From the NCBI GenBank assembly GCA_050246015.1, contig JBFWWU010000034.1, forward strand, positions 1-26,388: a stretch of DNA of 26,388 nucleotides, in the 5' to 3' direction. Position numbers and translations under genes: made by a program. This DNA comes from JTS-AC122 sp050246015. GTDB taxonomy: Bacteria; Planctomycetota; Phycisphaerae; Phycisphaerales; UBA1924. The notes beneath the pieces are model-generated. The model was not told the DNA's origin and did no database searches. It worked only from the letters and a program-made list of their open reading frames with translations. Below, piece by piece: positions 8,206 through 16,078 of the stretch. Every line of letters begins with the position of its first letter. Position 1 is the first letter of the stretch.

Positions 8206-8820
8206 TCAATCATTGCTTTGATAGACATCCGTCACACGCGCCAGAATCTCTCGGAGCTTTGAGGTCATGCGGTGCTTGGCCCGCCGCACGTGCTCCACGC
8301 TCACGTGACACTCAGCCGCGGCGGCATCATTTGACAGCCCGTGCAGCGCCGTCAACTCGAAGATGCGCATGGTGAGCGGATCGGCGCCGCTGGTCTCTCT
8401 GAGTTCAGCACACGCGGCATTGAGAATAGCCGACTCCTCCTCCACCTCCCAGGCAGCCTGCGCCTCTTCCTCAGTCGCAATAGCCTGCAGGGCAGTGTCA
8501 CCCGACGCATCCCCTGGCGTCCGTGCCCGGGCCCGGAGCATGTCGATCGCGCGGTGGCGTGCGATGGACATGATCCAGCTGCGCAGCCGCCCTTGCCCGC
8601 GCTCATACATGCCCCGCCGGTAGTCTCGCACGAACGCTGCGAGGGTCTCCTGCGCGACATCCACCGCGTCCTCCTGAGGAAGCCCTAGCCGCCGCGCCAC
8701 CCCCTCGATGATGGGGCGATACCGAGCATCGAACCCCATCCAGACCTCCTGGTTGGACTCGTCCTTCAGCAGATCGAGCAGCTGCGTGGTGGTCGTCGAG
8801 CAATGGTTGTTGGCCGCCAT
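8206..8820 (-). CDS. ECF-type RNA polymerase sigma factor
   Basis: The 204-residue protein has region 2 (DVAQETLAAFVRDYRRG and GRLRSWIMSIARHRAIDMLRAR, about residues 55-105) and region 4 (LTMRIFELTALHGLSNDAAAAECHVSVEHVRRAKHRMTSKLREIL, about 150-195), the two-domain plan of extracytoplasmic-function sigma factors. Region 4 is the -35-recognising HTH. The ATG at 8820 is preferred because GTGAGG lies just upstream; a TTG at 8883 would add 21 residues. The kinase gene follows on the same strand. Planctomycetes carry many ECF sigma factors encoded beside Hanks kinases, and the pair here fits that arrangement. Which promoters it controls is not visible; the divergent exported-protein genes to the right are candidates only by position. 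Confidence 0.92.
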   Translation of the reverse strand: MAANNHCSTTTTQLLDLLKDESNQEVWMGFDARYRPIIEGVARRLGLPQEDAVDVAQETLAAFVRDYRRGMYERGQGRLRSWIMSIARHRAIDMLRARARTPGDASGDTALQAIATEEEAQAAWEVEEESAILNAACAELRETSGADPLTMRIFELTALHGLSNDAAAAECHVSVEHVRRAKHRMTSKLREILARVTDVYQSND

Positions 8821-9044
8821 GTCTGCCTCACTGAAATCTTCATTCAAACATGCGCCATCTCTGAGACGCGCGGCCAGCCGCAACGCTTCCTTTTGTAGAC
8901 GAGAAAGAAGCTGGGCTGGGGCGCCACACCATCGGTCATAAGGAGCCCCGAAACATACAGGTTCGACCCCCTACGGCCGACCACGTCGTCTCCTGCGATC
9001 GTTTGACCGTCAACTCCTATCCACCTCATTGGAAAGAAACAACC

Positions 9045-9827
9045 ATGTGCACCTCAAAGCTCCCACTCGCCATCAGCACCGCTCTGGTCACGCTCTGCAC
9101 CGCCACCGCAGCCGATGCTTGGACCTTTGACTACCGCTTCGTCGAACGAGTTGGGACGACCGACAACCCGATTCCCGGACACATCTACAACGGTACGCCG
9201 GGCGTCCCCGTTCGCCTCAGGGTGCAGTTCGCCATCTTTGATGACGGAGCCGGCCCCGCGCCCGCGGGCGGATTCATCGCGTGGACCAACGGCACAATCT
9301 CCGACTCTATTGCTGCCCACAACGACCGCACGCCCGGGCGGCTCTCCCCCTTCAACTCCAACGGAGGCCCGATCAACGACGGCGTTCCGCTGCTGGATCC
9401 ATTCCAGAGCCTCTCGCAGATCAATGCGGTGCATGGAGTTCAGTTTCCGTTGTGGCACAACGATCCCAACGGTGTGCCGCTCCCACCGCCCGACCCGGTC
9501 ATACGCGGCCGGAATGCGTTCGTGTCGGTTTTTGAGCTCACGACCACCCCTGGGCTGAGCAACTACACCATCACCGTCGGCGGAGATCTGATTGCTGCAT
9601 CATCTTGGAACGCAGTCAACTCCGTTCCACCCAACGACAACGGCACACCCCTCAATCCCGCGGATGACATCCCGGGTTGGGTTGAGTATCACGCAGACCC
9701 CCTCCCGCCGCAGAGCTTCCTGCTCCCGCCGCTGGTGTTGACGATCGAGGTGCCCACGCCCACAACGGCACTCGCTTTCGCAGGAGCGGCAGCCATCCCC
9801 CTGAGCGTCCGGCGCCGAAGGAGCTAA
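9045..9827 (+). CDS. Exported protein with PEP-CTERM-like C-terminal sorting signal
   Basis: This 260-residue protein begins with a signal peptide (about residues 1-24: basic start, LPLAISTALVTLCTATAADA) and ends in PTPTTALAFAGAAAIPLSVRRRRS. That tail has the Pro motif, hydrophobic stretch and Arg cluster of PEP-CTERM-type exosortase signals, although the classical VPEP is VPTP here. The middle is Gly-, Pro- and Asn-rich and matches no domain I recognise. The likely fate is export across the inner membrane, cleavage by an exosortase/archaeosortase-like enzyme and surface attachment. The ATG at 9045 gives a proper signal peptide; an upstream TTG at 9003 would place 14 extra residues before it. 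The next gene begins 112 bp downstream on the same strand. The lineage-specific core makes this hard to assign further. Confidence 0.75.
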   Translation: MCTSKLPLAISTALVTLCTATAADAWTFDYRFVERVGTTDNPIPGHIYNGTPGVPVRLRVQFAIFDDGAGPAPAGGFIAWTNGTISDSIAAHNDRTPGRLSPFNSNGGPINDGVPLLDPFQSLSQINAVHGVQFPLWHNDPNGVPLPPPDPVIRGRNAFVSVFELTTTPGLSNYTITVGGDLIAASSWNAVNSVPPNDNGTPLNPADDIPGWVEYHADPLPPQSFLLPPLVLTIEVPTPTTALAFAGAAAIPLSVRRRRS

Positions 9828-9939
9828 ACGACCGGAGACGCCCGCACCCGGGCGCCGTCGGAAGAACCACTTACACATCACGCGACACACGTCGCAGGAG
9901 TTGCCACGCGCACTCCCTGTCACCTCAAAGGAATCACCC

Positions 9940-12900
9940 ATGAAATCAGCAAAGAAGTGTCATCTCGTCCCCCTCGAAGTGCCGGCCTCTGCCAGCATCC
10001 GAGGACTGACCCGGGTTATGAAACCTCAAACAGGGAGACCTTCCCGCCGCAGCCGCTACTCGCTCCTTCTCTCCGGCATTGTTGGGTGCGTCGCCGCGGC
10101 AACGGCGCCCGCCGGTGCGCAGACTGCCTTCGAAAGGGTGCAGGGGTATGCCGGCGATGAGGTCGCGACTTCCATCGAACGCACAGCCGATGGAGGGTTC
10201 ATCACGGTCGGCAACTATGCGCCACCCTCGGGCGACCCCGCGATCATCCTGCACAAGCTCGATCGGTACGGGCAGGTCATGTGGGCGACGATCTACGACA
10301 ATCCGGGTACTCGTGAAACAGCACAGTCCGTGCGTCCGACCCGCGACGGCGGGTACATCATCGGCGGCGAAACCGATGCGGTCACCGTCGGAGGAGACCA
10401 GTTTGGGATCCTGGTGTTCAAGGTTGACTCGATGGGAAGCTGCATCGGGCCGGCGAAGACTTTCATCGGCACGCCGCACACGGGCGTCGGCGGAACCGTC
10501 ATCCGCGAGCGCACGGGGTATTCCGCTCCCTTCGTGTCTGGCTGCACGCCGCTGACGCCATCCCACGGCGGTTACGTCGTCACGGGCAGACGCGTGGTTG
10601 GAACTTCAATGCGCGCGGTGCTCGTCGTGCTCGACGCGTGCCTCAATGAGCTCGGAACCACGGAGTATCGCGACGGGCGCGCCGCCTACGCCACCAACAA
10701 CTACATGACCTTTAACGATGTGCGCGAACTCCCAGACCGGTCGTTCGTTGTCGGCGGCTGGACCAACGTCGGAGCCACACTCTCGCGAGAAGCGCTCATC
10801 GCTCGTATCGGACCCAACGGGGCCACCGGCGTCGTGTACGGCAACCTGAACGAGGACAATCCCGGCGAAGCAATCGATCTTCTCCCCGACAACTCCGCGC
10901 TTCTGGTGGGCCCTCACGTGGATGAAACCAATCCGCTATTGCGTAGTTTCTACGTGAAGGAGACAAGCGGCGGCGCCGCTGGTTCGATGCGGTCCTTTAC
11001 CACCTTTCTCGATCCGCGATCGGTTCGTTGGAGCATCTTCGGCGAGGCCGTCATCGCAGGAAAGACTAGCATCGGTGGCACCACTGATGCCGCGCTGCTT
11101 CGCGTTATCGACCTCGGGCCTTTCACCTCGCTGCTAGCCAATCGGTACGGCTCCACCGCCGCGGACGGCGCCGAGGAAGCGATCCTGGCGGCCGACGCGA
11201 CGTTCGCCCTTGCTGGGAAAACAGCCATCTGGCTCCCCGGCGGGCAGCAGTATGTGGTCAAGACAGATCGCCAAGGGGCCGCCTGCACGAATCTTCCATT
11301 CACCGTCAGTCAGAACCCCGAACCGGGCCGGATGCCGATTCCAATCCTCGATGAGCAGATCAGTTCCGGATTCGGCCAGTCGCTCACTCTCCTGTGCCAA
11401 CGCGATTTCATCGAGTCCGAGCCTCCTTGTCGAACGGGATGCTACACCCCGACGGTGCCGATGACGCTGTGGCTGCCCATGGATGAGCCGACGGGCACCA
11501 CCGCCTGGAACGTGAAAGCACCCAGCCGGAATGGCGCGGATATTAACGGCCCCGTGCATGTAACGGGCGCGGTCGGCTTGGCGCGGTCGTACAACGGCAG
11601 TCAGTTCACGGAAGTCCCAAGGTACGACGGCATCGACTTCGCCGAGAACAAGGACTTCTCGATCGACGCCTGGGTCAAAAGATCGTCCAACACAACCGCC
11701 ACGCAGATGATCGTCGACAAGCGCTGCGTGGGACAAGGGACCGACCGCTACGGCTATGCGTTCTATCTGGGGGGAATCAATGGACGGACACTCATGCTCG
11801 AGCTCGCTGATGGTCCTGCCGGCGGTGGCGCAGGCTTTACGGTCTACCAGCCTAACACTCAGCCGGCCACTCTCATGGATATTCCCTCAGACAACAACTG
11901 GCACTACGTGGCGGTTACTGTGCAGCGAGGGACCACAACGCAGCAGCAGGCCATCACCTTCTACCGGTACTCCCCGCAGCAGGGCTCTTTTTCGGCACCC
12001 CATGCCGGCGGCCCGGTCAGAACAAAAGCGCTGTTCAATCTGCAGTGCCCGACCAATCTCCGCGTGGGAGCTTCCACCATCGGGTCCGGTTCGCAGTTCT
12101 TCACAGGATCGATCGATGAGGTCGAGATCTTCCCGTACGTCCTCCCCTGGAACGTCGTCTACGGGATCGGCCACGCCTCAGACGGCAAGTGCAAAAGCCA
12201 GTGCCGGCAATTGAGGGCGTTTTTCTGTCGGACCAACACCCAGGTGACGATTTACCCGCAGGTGTGCAACTACAACACTATTCCCACCAGCTTCACGGTC
12301 ACTTTTAACTCGCTTCCCGTGGGCGCAGCACCCGGATGCGGGATCAGCGGGCCCACGTCCTTCAGCCCGGCGATCTATACGACGCCCGAGCTCGCGCCCG
12401 GCCAGTGCCACACGTTCCCTGTCCAGATCACCCGCCCGCCCAACATGACTGCACAAGGGTACGTGAGCTGCTTCGAGTACTTTGTCTCCAACAACAACGG
12501 CGATGCACCGGTCATTTCGTGCATGGGACGTCTGATCGACGCCAGGAATTGGTGCTTCTTCGGACAGACTGGTGAGCAGGTGGACGCCGTCCCCGGCGCA
12601 CCCGTCAATCTCGGCCAGCTCGGCCTGCAGAACACCCAGGGCCAGACCCCGTCGCGCCCGTTCCGCGTACGAGCACTAGACCCGGAGGGAAACCCCGACC
12701 TGTTGAACTTCAGTCTCAACGGGCTCGCGCCCGGGGCTGCGGTCACGGGGACAGCAGGCGGCGCGCCCAATCAAATCACAACGTTCAATCTACAGTTCGA
12801 ACTGACCCAGCACGATCCCGGACGCACGTACACCCTCTCTGTCGAGGTGGATCACGACGGGACCGGCGCGTTCGAGCCGGTGTTCGAGATCCCCGTGCAT

Positions 12901-13077
12901 TCGATCGATGTCCTCCCCTGCATCGCTGAGTTCAATGGCGACGGCGCCGTTACCAGCCAGGACTACTTCGACTTTCTCACCGCCTTCTTCAACAGCAACG
13001 CTGACGTCAACGGCGACGGTCAGACAAACTCCCAAGACTTCTTCGACTTTCTTGCGGCGTTCTTTGCCGGATGCTGA
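9940..13077 (+). CDS. Large exported LamG-domain protein with dockerin-like C-terminus
   Basis: About 1045 residues. A long basic leader precedes a hydrophobic signal segment (RYSLLLSGIVGCVAAATAPAGAQ). Residues about 65-480 contain repeats of the form ADGGFITVGNY and RDGGYIIGGET, which resemble the delta-60/beta-propeller repeats of secreted proteins. Residues about 507-740 form a LamG/concanavalin-like jelly-roll domain (LWLPMDEPTGTTAW, FSIDAWVKR, YVAVTVQRG, GSIDEVEIFPYVL). A cysteine-containing linker follows. The last 55 residues hold two dockerin-like Ca-binding repeats (FNGDGAVTSQDYFDFL and VNGDGQTNSQDFFDFL) and end in FFAGC, a common end of secreted Phycisphaerales proteins. The ATG at 9940 has AAAGGA upstream; an ATG at 10018 would give a shorter, more classical signal peptide. 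It probably binds glycans or surface partners outside the cell. Confidence 0.82.
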   Translation: MKSAKKCHLVPLEVPASASIRGLTRVMKPQTGRPSRRSRYSLLLSGIVGCVAAATAPAGAQTAFERVQGYAGDEVATSIERTADGGFITVGNYAPPSGDPAIILHKLDRYGQVMWATIYDNPGTRETAQSVRPTRDGGYIIGGETDAVTVGGDQFGILVFKVDSMGSCIGPAKTFIGTPHTGVGGTVIRERTGYSAPFVSGCTPLTPSHGGYVVTGRRVVGTSMRAVLVVLDACLNELGTTEYRDGRAAYATNNYMTFNDVRELPDRSFVVGGWTNVGATLSREALIARIGPNGATGVVYGNLNEDNPGEAIDLLPDNSALLVGPHVDETNPLLRSFYVKETSGGAAGSMRSFTTFLDPRSVRWSIFGEAVIAGKTSIGGTTDAALLRVIDLGPFTSLLANRYGSTAADGAEEAILAADATFALAGKTAIWLPGGQQYVVKTDRQGAACTNLPFTVSQNPEPGRMPIPILDEQISSGFGQSLTLLCQRDFIESEPPCRTGCYTPTVPMTLWLPMDEPTGTTAWNVKAPSRNGADINGPVHVTGAVGLARSYNGSQFTEVPRYDGIDFAENKDFSIDAWVKRSSNTTATQMIVDKRCVGQGTDRYGYAFYLGGINGRTLMLELADGPAGGGAGFTVYQPNTQPATLMDIPSDNNWHYVAVTVQRGTTTQQQAITFYRYSPQQGSFSAPHAGGPVRTKALFNLQCPTNLRVGASTIGSGSQFFTGSIDEVEIFPYVLPWNVVYGIGHASDGKCKSQCRQLRAFFCRTNTQVTIYPQVCNYNTIPTSFTVTFNSLPVGAAPGCGISGPTSFSPAIYTTPELAPGQCHTFPVQITRPPNMTAQGYVSCFEYFVSNNNGDAPVISCMGRLIDARNWCFFGQTGEQVDAVPGAPVNLGQLGLQNTQGQTPSRPFRVRALDPEGNPDLLNFSLNGLAPGAAVTGTAGGAPNQITTFNLQFELTQHDPGRTYTLSVEVDHDGTGAFEPVFEIPVHSIDVLPCIAEFNGDGAVTSQDYFDFLTAFFNSNADVNGDGQTNSQDFFDFLAAFFAGC

Positions 13078-13131
13078 AAAGCCTTGCACCCGCGCCCGCG
13101 ACCCTGTATGCTCATGATCCCCCCCCTGAGG

Positions 13132-13155
13132 ACCCGCTGGCGTTGTGCCGCGGGT
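13132..13155 (+). terminator. Probable intrinsic terminator after the LamG/dockerin gene
   Basis: The arms ACCCGC (13132-13137) and GCGGGT (13150-13155) enclose a second short stem GGC/GCC with loop GTTGT, and the sequence TCTCTTTGC follows. It lies 55 bp after the stop codon of the exported protein and fits a rho-independent terminator, though the T tract is broken by C. Confidence 0.5.
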
Positions 13156-13260
13156 TCTCTTTGCTTGATGACCGCTACGGGAAGTCTGTCGGAACGTAGC
13201 TGCGGGTCGTTACTTGACAACTGTCGGGTCCGGCGCGGCTGCGGCAGGGGTTAATTAGGC

Positions 13261-15231
13261 ATGACCCTATCCAACGACGGGCAGCAGGCGGCGGTCGGCG
13301 CGGGCGAGCACGCCGCTGCAATCCATCCGGCGGTCGCGCTTGCGGATGTTCTATCCGAGGCGTGGAGAGCGTGCTGTCTGTACGCGAACGCGCACCGCCG
13401 CCGCGAGTCGGCGTACTCCGTCGGCGCAGACACGAGTACTCATGATGAGAACGAAGAATCCGCCCGCCAGCGTGCGATCGGGGCCATCGAAGCGGCGCTC
13501 GTCGCCGTCGAAAATATCGATCCGACTCTCGCACCCGTGAAGGGTCCATCGGTGATCGAGGTTGCCGCGGACCTCAAGCCGGTCCTGGTCGAGGTCCGCT
13601 CGGAGCTGGGCGCGCTGGGTCAGCCGAGTGAAGCACAACTGCGCGCCATCTCAACCGCTCAGGCCTCGCTGCGCAACATGCTTTTCGTTGCGGTGGCTCC
13701 ACTCGTCCCGGCGCGTACATGCACCTCGATGCTGATCGACCTCGTTGGGCTCGTGCGGCGCCAGCGCGAAACCGATTCCCGGATCACCGGCGCGCCTTGG
13801 TGGCCGCCCCAATCGTCCGGACCCCGCCCGGCGTGGCAGGTGGGGCACGACAAGATCGAAGAGATGCTGAGAAATCTTGAGCAGCAATGCCAGAAGATCT
13901 CGGCGAAGCACGGGCCGTTCGCGCAGGATCCGCTTTCCCGGGCCGTAGCCCGCCTGCGAGACAGCTTCGGCGAGTGGCGGATGGCATGGGCGCTCTGCGA
14001 CTCTTCTGATACAGCGTCACTCGATAGTCGCATTGCGGAGGTCGAGGCGAACTGGGTGAGCCTCGCCGGCGAGTTCGCCAGTTATGAAGTCCCGCACTTC
14101 GACCCGACAACTGAGGAGGGAACGAAGGACTCCTTGAGTTCATTGGCGTTGTCCACAGACGTGTTACTCCTCACGAAGGTCCGCCCCGAGGCCGCCGAGC
14201 GCTTGTGGCAACGCGCGCTCCGACTTCGACAGGAAAAGCCGCACCTCCCCTCGCTTCCGCCCGGCACGGGCGATCCAAAGCAGATCGTCCTGAGCCTCAA
14301 GGACTGGGTCGTTTCGGCCCAGGGAACGCAGTGGGAGCGCCGCCACGAGCGTTCCCGGCGCGACTCGGAGCAGCCGAACGCGGAACCGACGCCGTCGCCC
14401 GTCACCGACCTGGCCGAGATCGCCAAGACGCTTCGAGCGATGATGGGAGTTCCACGTACCCACAGCGTGTACGAGACCGCCGGCTCGCTGCTTATCAACG
14501 CGACGCAGCAAGGCGGTCTGGACGGGCTTCCTGAAGCGGCGAAACTCATTCGTGTGCATGCGGCGCGACCGGGAGGACAGAACCTTGTCGGCGCGTGGAG
14601 CGACGGTCTGTTTGAGATTCGCAAGCAGCGGGGACTTCGGAAATCAGTCTACTTTCAATCGTTTGATGAAGACCTCGTGCTGGTTGCCGGATTGATCGAA
14701 GAAGGTCTAGCACCACACCCGCCGCATGATCAAGTCCCTGGCATGAGGGCAGAGACCAGACCGCCAAAGGTGCCGCGCACTAAGGCCGACGTTGAGCGCG
14801 AGATTCAGTTGCGGAAGGCCCGGTTCGGTAATTATCGCAAGCTCGTAGACCAAGTCGTCATAGGTGACCGGAAGGCATGTGCGACCGCCCGGAAGATCTT
14901 CGGGCGCAACCGGCTCGCACACCACCTCGGGTGCTCCAAACCGCTTGTGACCGAAACGCCGCTCTGGCAGGAAGTCTCGGCCGAGCTTCAACTCGGGCGT
15001 CGAACGTCGGCAACCCGGACCAGACGCGATCGCGCGGTCGAGGACACACCCGCGTCCACGCCGTCGGCCCCGGACGAGGCCGCCGAGCGGGAGATGAGGA
15101 CGCTGCTTAGTCGAGTTCCAGCCGATCAGGCTGAAGCCGTTCGGCACCAACTGGAAGCCGGAAGGATGAATCGGTCCCAAGCCTTGGAGAGCCTGCGGCT
15201 TGCTGCGAACCCGGATCTTCCGCCTGGGTGA
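13261..15231 (+). CDS. Protein of unknown function, first gene of the cryptic integrative element
   Basis: This 656-residue soluble protein has no signal peptide or transmembrane segment and I do not recognise its family. The N-terminal half (about 1-300) is mostly predicted helix with heptad-like Leu/Ala spacing. The middle is a charged, Ser/Pro-rich linker (about 360-385). Residues about 385-480 form a compact section (AKTLRAMMGVPRTHSVYETAG, KSVYFQSFDEDLVLVAGLI). Around 540-575 there is a plausible helix-turn-helix (ARKIFGRNRLAHHLGCSKPLVTETPLW), so DNA binding is likely. The ATG at 13261 follows AGGGG by 10 bases. It stands at the left end of genes for HTH proteins, a RepA-like ATPase and an integrase, and is the largest protein there. 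It could be a replication initiator or accessory cargo, but neither can be shown from the sequence. Confidence 0.7.
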   Translation: MTLSNDGQQAAVGAGEHAAAIHPAVALADVLSEAWRACCLYANAHRRRESAYSVGADTSTHDENEESARQRAIGAIEAALVAVENIDPTLAPVKGPSVIEVAADLKPVLVEVRSELGALGQPSEAQLRAISTAQASLRNMLFVAVAPLVPARTCTSMLIDLVGLVRRQRETDSRITGAPWWPPQSSGPRPAWQVGHDKIEEMLRNLEQQCQKISAKHGPFAQDPLSRAVARLRDSFGEWRMAWALCDSSDTASLDSRIAEVEANWVSLAGEFASYEVPHFDPTTEEGTKDSLSSLALSTDVLLLTKVRPEAAERLWQRALRLRQEKPHLPSLPPGTGDPKQIVLSLKDWVVSAQGTQWERRHERSRRDSEQPNAEPTPSPVTDLAEIAKTLRAMMGVPRTHSVYETAGSLLINATQQGGLDGLPEAAKLIRVHAARPGGQNLVGAWSDGLFEIRKQRGLRKSVYFQSFDEDLVLVAGLIEEGLAPHPPHDQVPGMRAETRPPKVPRTKADVEREIQLRKARFGNYRKLVDQVVIGDRKACATARKIFGRNRLAHHLGCSKPLVTETPLWQEVSAELQLGRRTSATRTRRDRAVEDTPASTPSAPDEAAEREMRTLLSRVPADQAEAVRHQLEAGRMNRSQALESLRLAANPDLPPG

Positions 15232-15235
15232 TGCG

Positions 15236-15270
15236 GTGGTCGCGACCACTCGCGGGGTGGTCGCGACCAC
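15236..15270. repeat. Two copies of palindrome GTGGTCGCGACCAC, 21 bp apart
   Basis: The perfect 14-bp palindrome GTGGTCGCGACCAC occurs at 15236-15249 and 15257-15270, start to start 21 bp (two helical turns). The second copy extends to 16 bp. A further inverted part copy, CGCGACCACCCCG, lies at about 15318-15330 and is the exact complement of 15253-15265. The block fits either an operator for a dimeric repressor binding the same DNA face or iteron-like repeats of a replication origin. It lies between the 656-aa gene and the HTH gene at 15397. Confidence 0.75.
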
Positions 15271-15352
15271 CTCAACGTGCCTGCGTCATTCACAGCACGC
15301 TGCTTTTGTCCCTAAGCCGCGACCACCCCGCCTCCTTCAGAGGCTGTGTGAT

Positions 15353-15371
15353 GCGGTGCATCGTGCACCGC
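15353..15371. promoter_or_regulatory. Inverted repeat upstream of the small HTH gene (putative operator)
   Basis: GCGGTGCA and TGCACCGC form a perfect 8-bp inverted repeat around TCG, ending 25 bp before the ATG of the HTH gene. It sits inside a larger motif (GTGATGCG followed by CATCGTGCAC) that recurs at 17634-17652 ahead of the integrase gene. This suggests a binding site for one of the element's own DNA-binding proteins. Confidence 0.5.
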
Positions 15372-15396
15372 GCACTCGGCAGAAGCAGGAGGCACA

Positions 15397-15618
15397 ATGG
15401 CCGACCTTGACCGCTCATCGCTCCCGTCGGTCGGAGTTATCGCCAAGCGGCTGTGTGTTCCAGTTCACAGGGTGGAGTACGTAATCCGCTCGCGGGGCAT
15501 CCTGCCGATGGGCTGGGCCGGGAACGCCCGCGTGTTCTCCGAGAGCGACGTCCAGCGCATTGCGGCCGAGTTGAGGCAGATCGACGTCGGGGGCGACGGG
15601 AGGGCACACAATGGCTAA
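15397..15618 (+). CDS. Small helix-turn-helix protein (MerR/excisionase-like)
   Basis: This 73-residue protein is one small winged-helix-like domain: SVGVIAKRLCVPVHRVEYVIRSRGILPMGWAGNARVFSESDVQRI. The pattern of helix-turn-helix, aromatic turn and a final helix beginning after FSESDV is that of MerR-type and excisionase-type DNA-binding proteins. AGGAGG lies ideally upstream of the ATG. The gene overlaps the next one by 8 bases, so it starts an operon with the 155-aa protein and the RepA-like ATPase. Just upstream are several palindromes that may be its binding sites. It may be a repressor, a replication regulator or a directionality factor. Confidence 0.72.
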   Translation: MADLDRSSLPSVGVIAKRLCVPVHRVEYVIRSRGILPMGWAGNARVFSESDVQRIAAELRQIDVGGDGRAHNG

Positions 15619-16078
15619 ACCACGGCCCACGGTCTGCGGTGTTGGCTGCGGTCTCGTTTACGCTCTCAACGGCATGCGTCGATTCGACGCGGCACGCGAG
15701 CGAGCGGCCCGGCTCGGTCCAGTACTCTTCCCGCCGGGAGCCCCGCGCTGGATCGCGGCGTCGATCATAACGGGCACACCGCTCGAGCCACCTCCCGACA
15801 TGGATCCGGCAATTCATTCTGAGATCTGCTCGATCGTGCGTGAGATGTCGCTCTCGTCGCTGCCGCATGTAGAGGAGTGGGCGGTGTACTTGGTCAATCT
15901 GCTCGCGGAGCAGAGGCACCTCCCCCTGCTTTCAGGATCGCTGCGCTGGGCAGCGGACGAGGTGGAGCGTCGGCGGCCGTTGTGTTGGGTGCGTCGCAAG
16001 GTGCAGGAGGCGTTCGATCTGGCCCAGGGCGTTGACGCCGAGACCTCCGCCGAGTTCTTTGTGAGGTCCGGCCCATGA
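15611..16078 (+). CDS. Hypothetical protein of the integrative element
   Basis: I do not recognise this 155-residue protein. It has no signal peptide or clear membrane helix; helices rich in Arg/Glu dominate residues 85-150 (EEWAVYLVNLLAEQRHLPLL, RWAADEVERRRPLCWVRRKVQEAFDLAQ). It overlaps the HTH gene by 8 bases and the ATPase gene by 4 (ATGA), which implies translational coupling with both. A gene in this position between a regulator and a RepA-like ATPase often serves replication or its control, but that is inference from position. Confidence 0.65.
   Translation: MAKPRPTVCGVGCGLVYALNGMRRFDAARERAARLGPVLFPPGAPRWIAASIITGTPLEPPPDMDPAIHSEICSIVREMSLSSLPHVEEWAVYLVNLLAEQRHLPLLSGSLRWAADEVERRRPLCWVRRKVQEAFDLAQGVDAETSAEFFVRSGP

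Noticed and set aside
8951..8972. T-arm-like sequence GGTTCGACCCCC upstream of the sigma factor gene
   Set aside because: The flanking bases do not form a 5-bp T stem and no other tRNA parts are near, so it is not the missing tRNA-Leu half.
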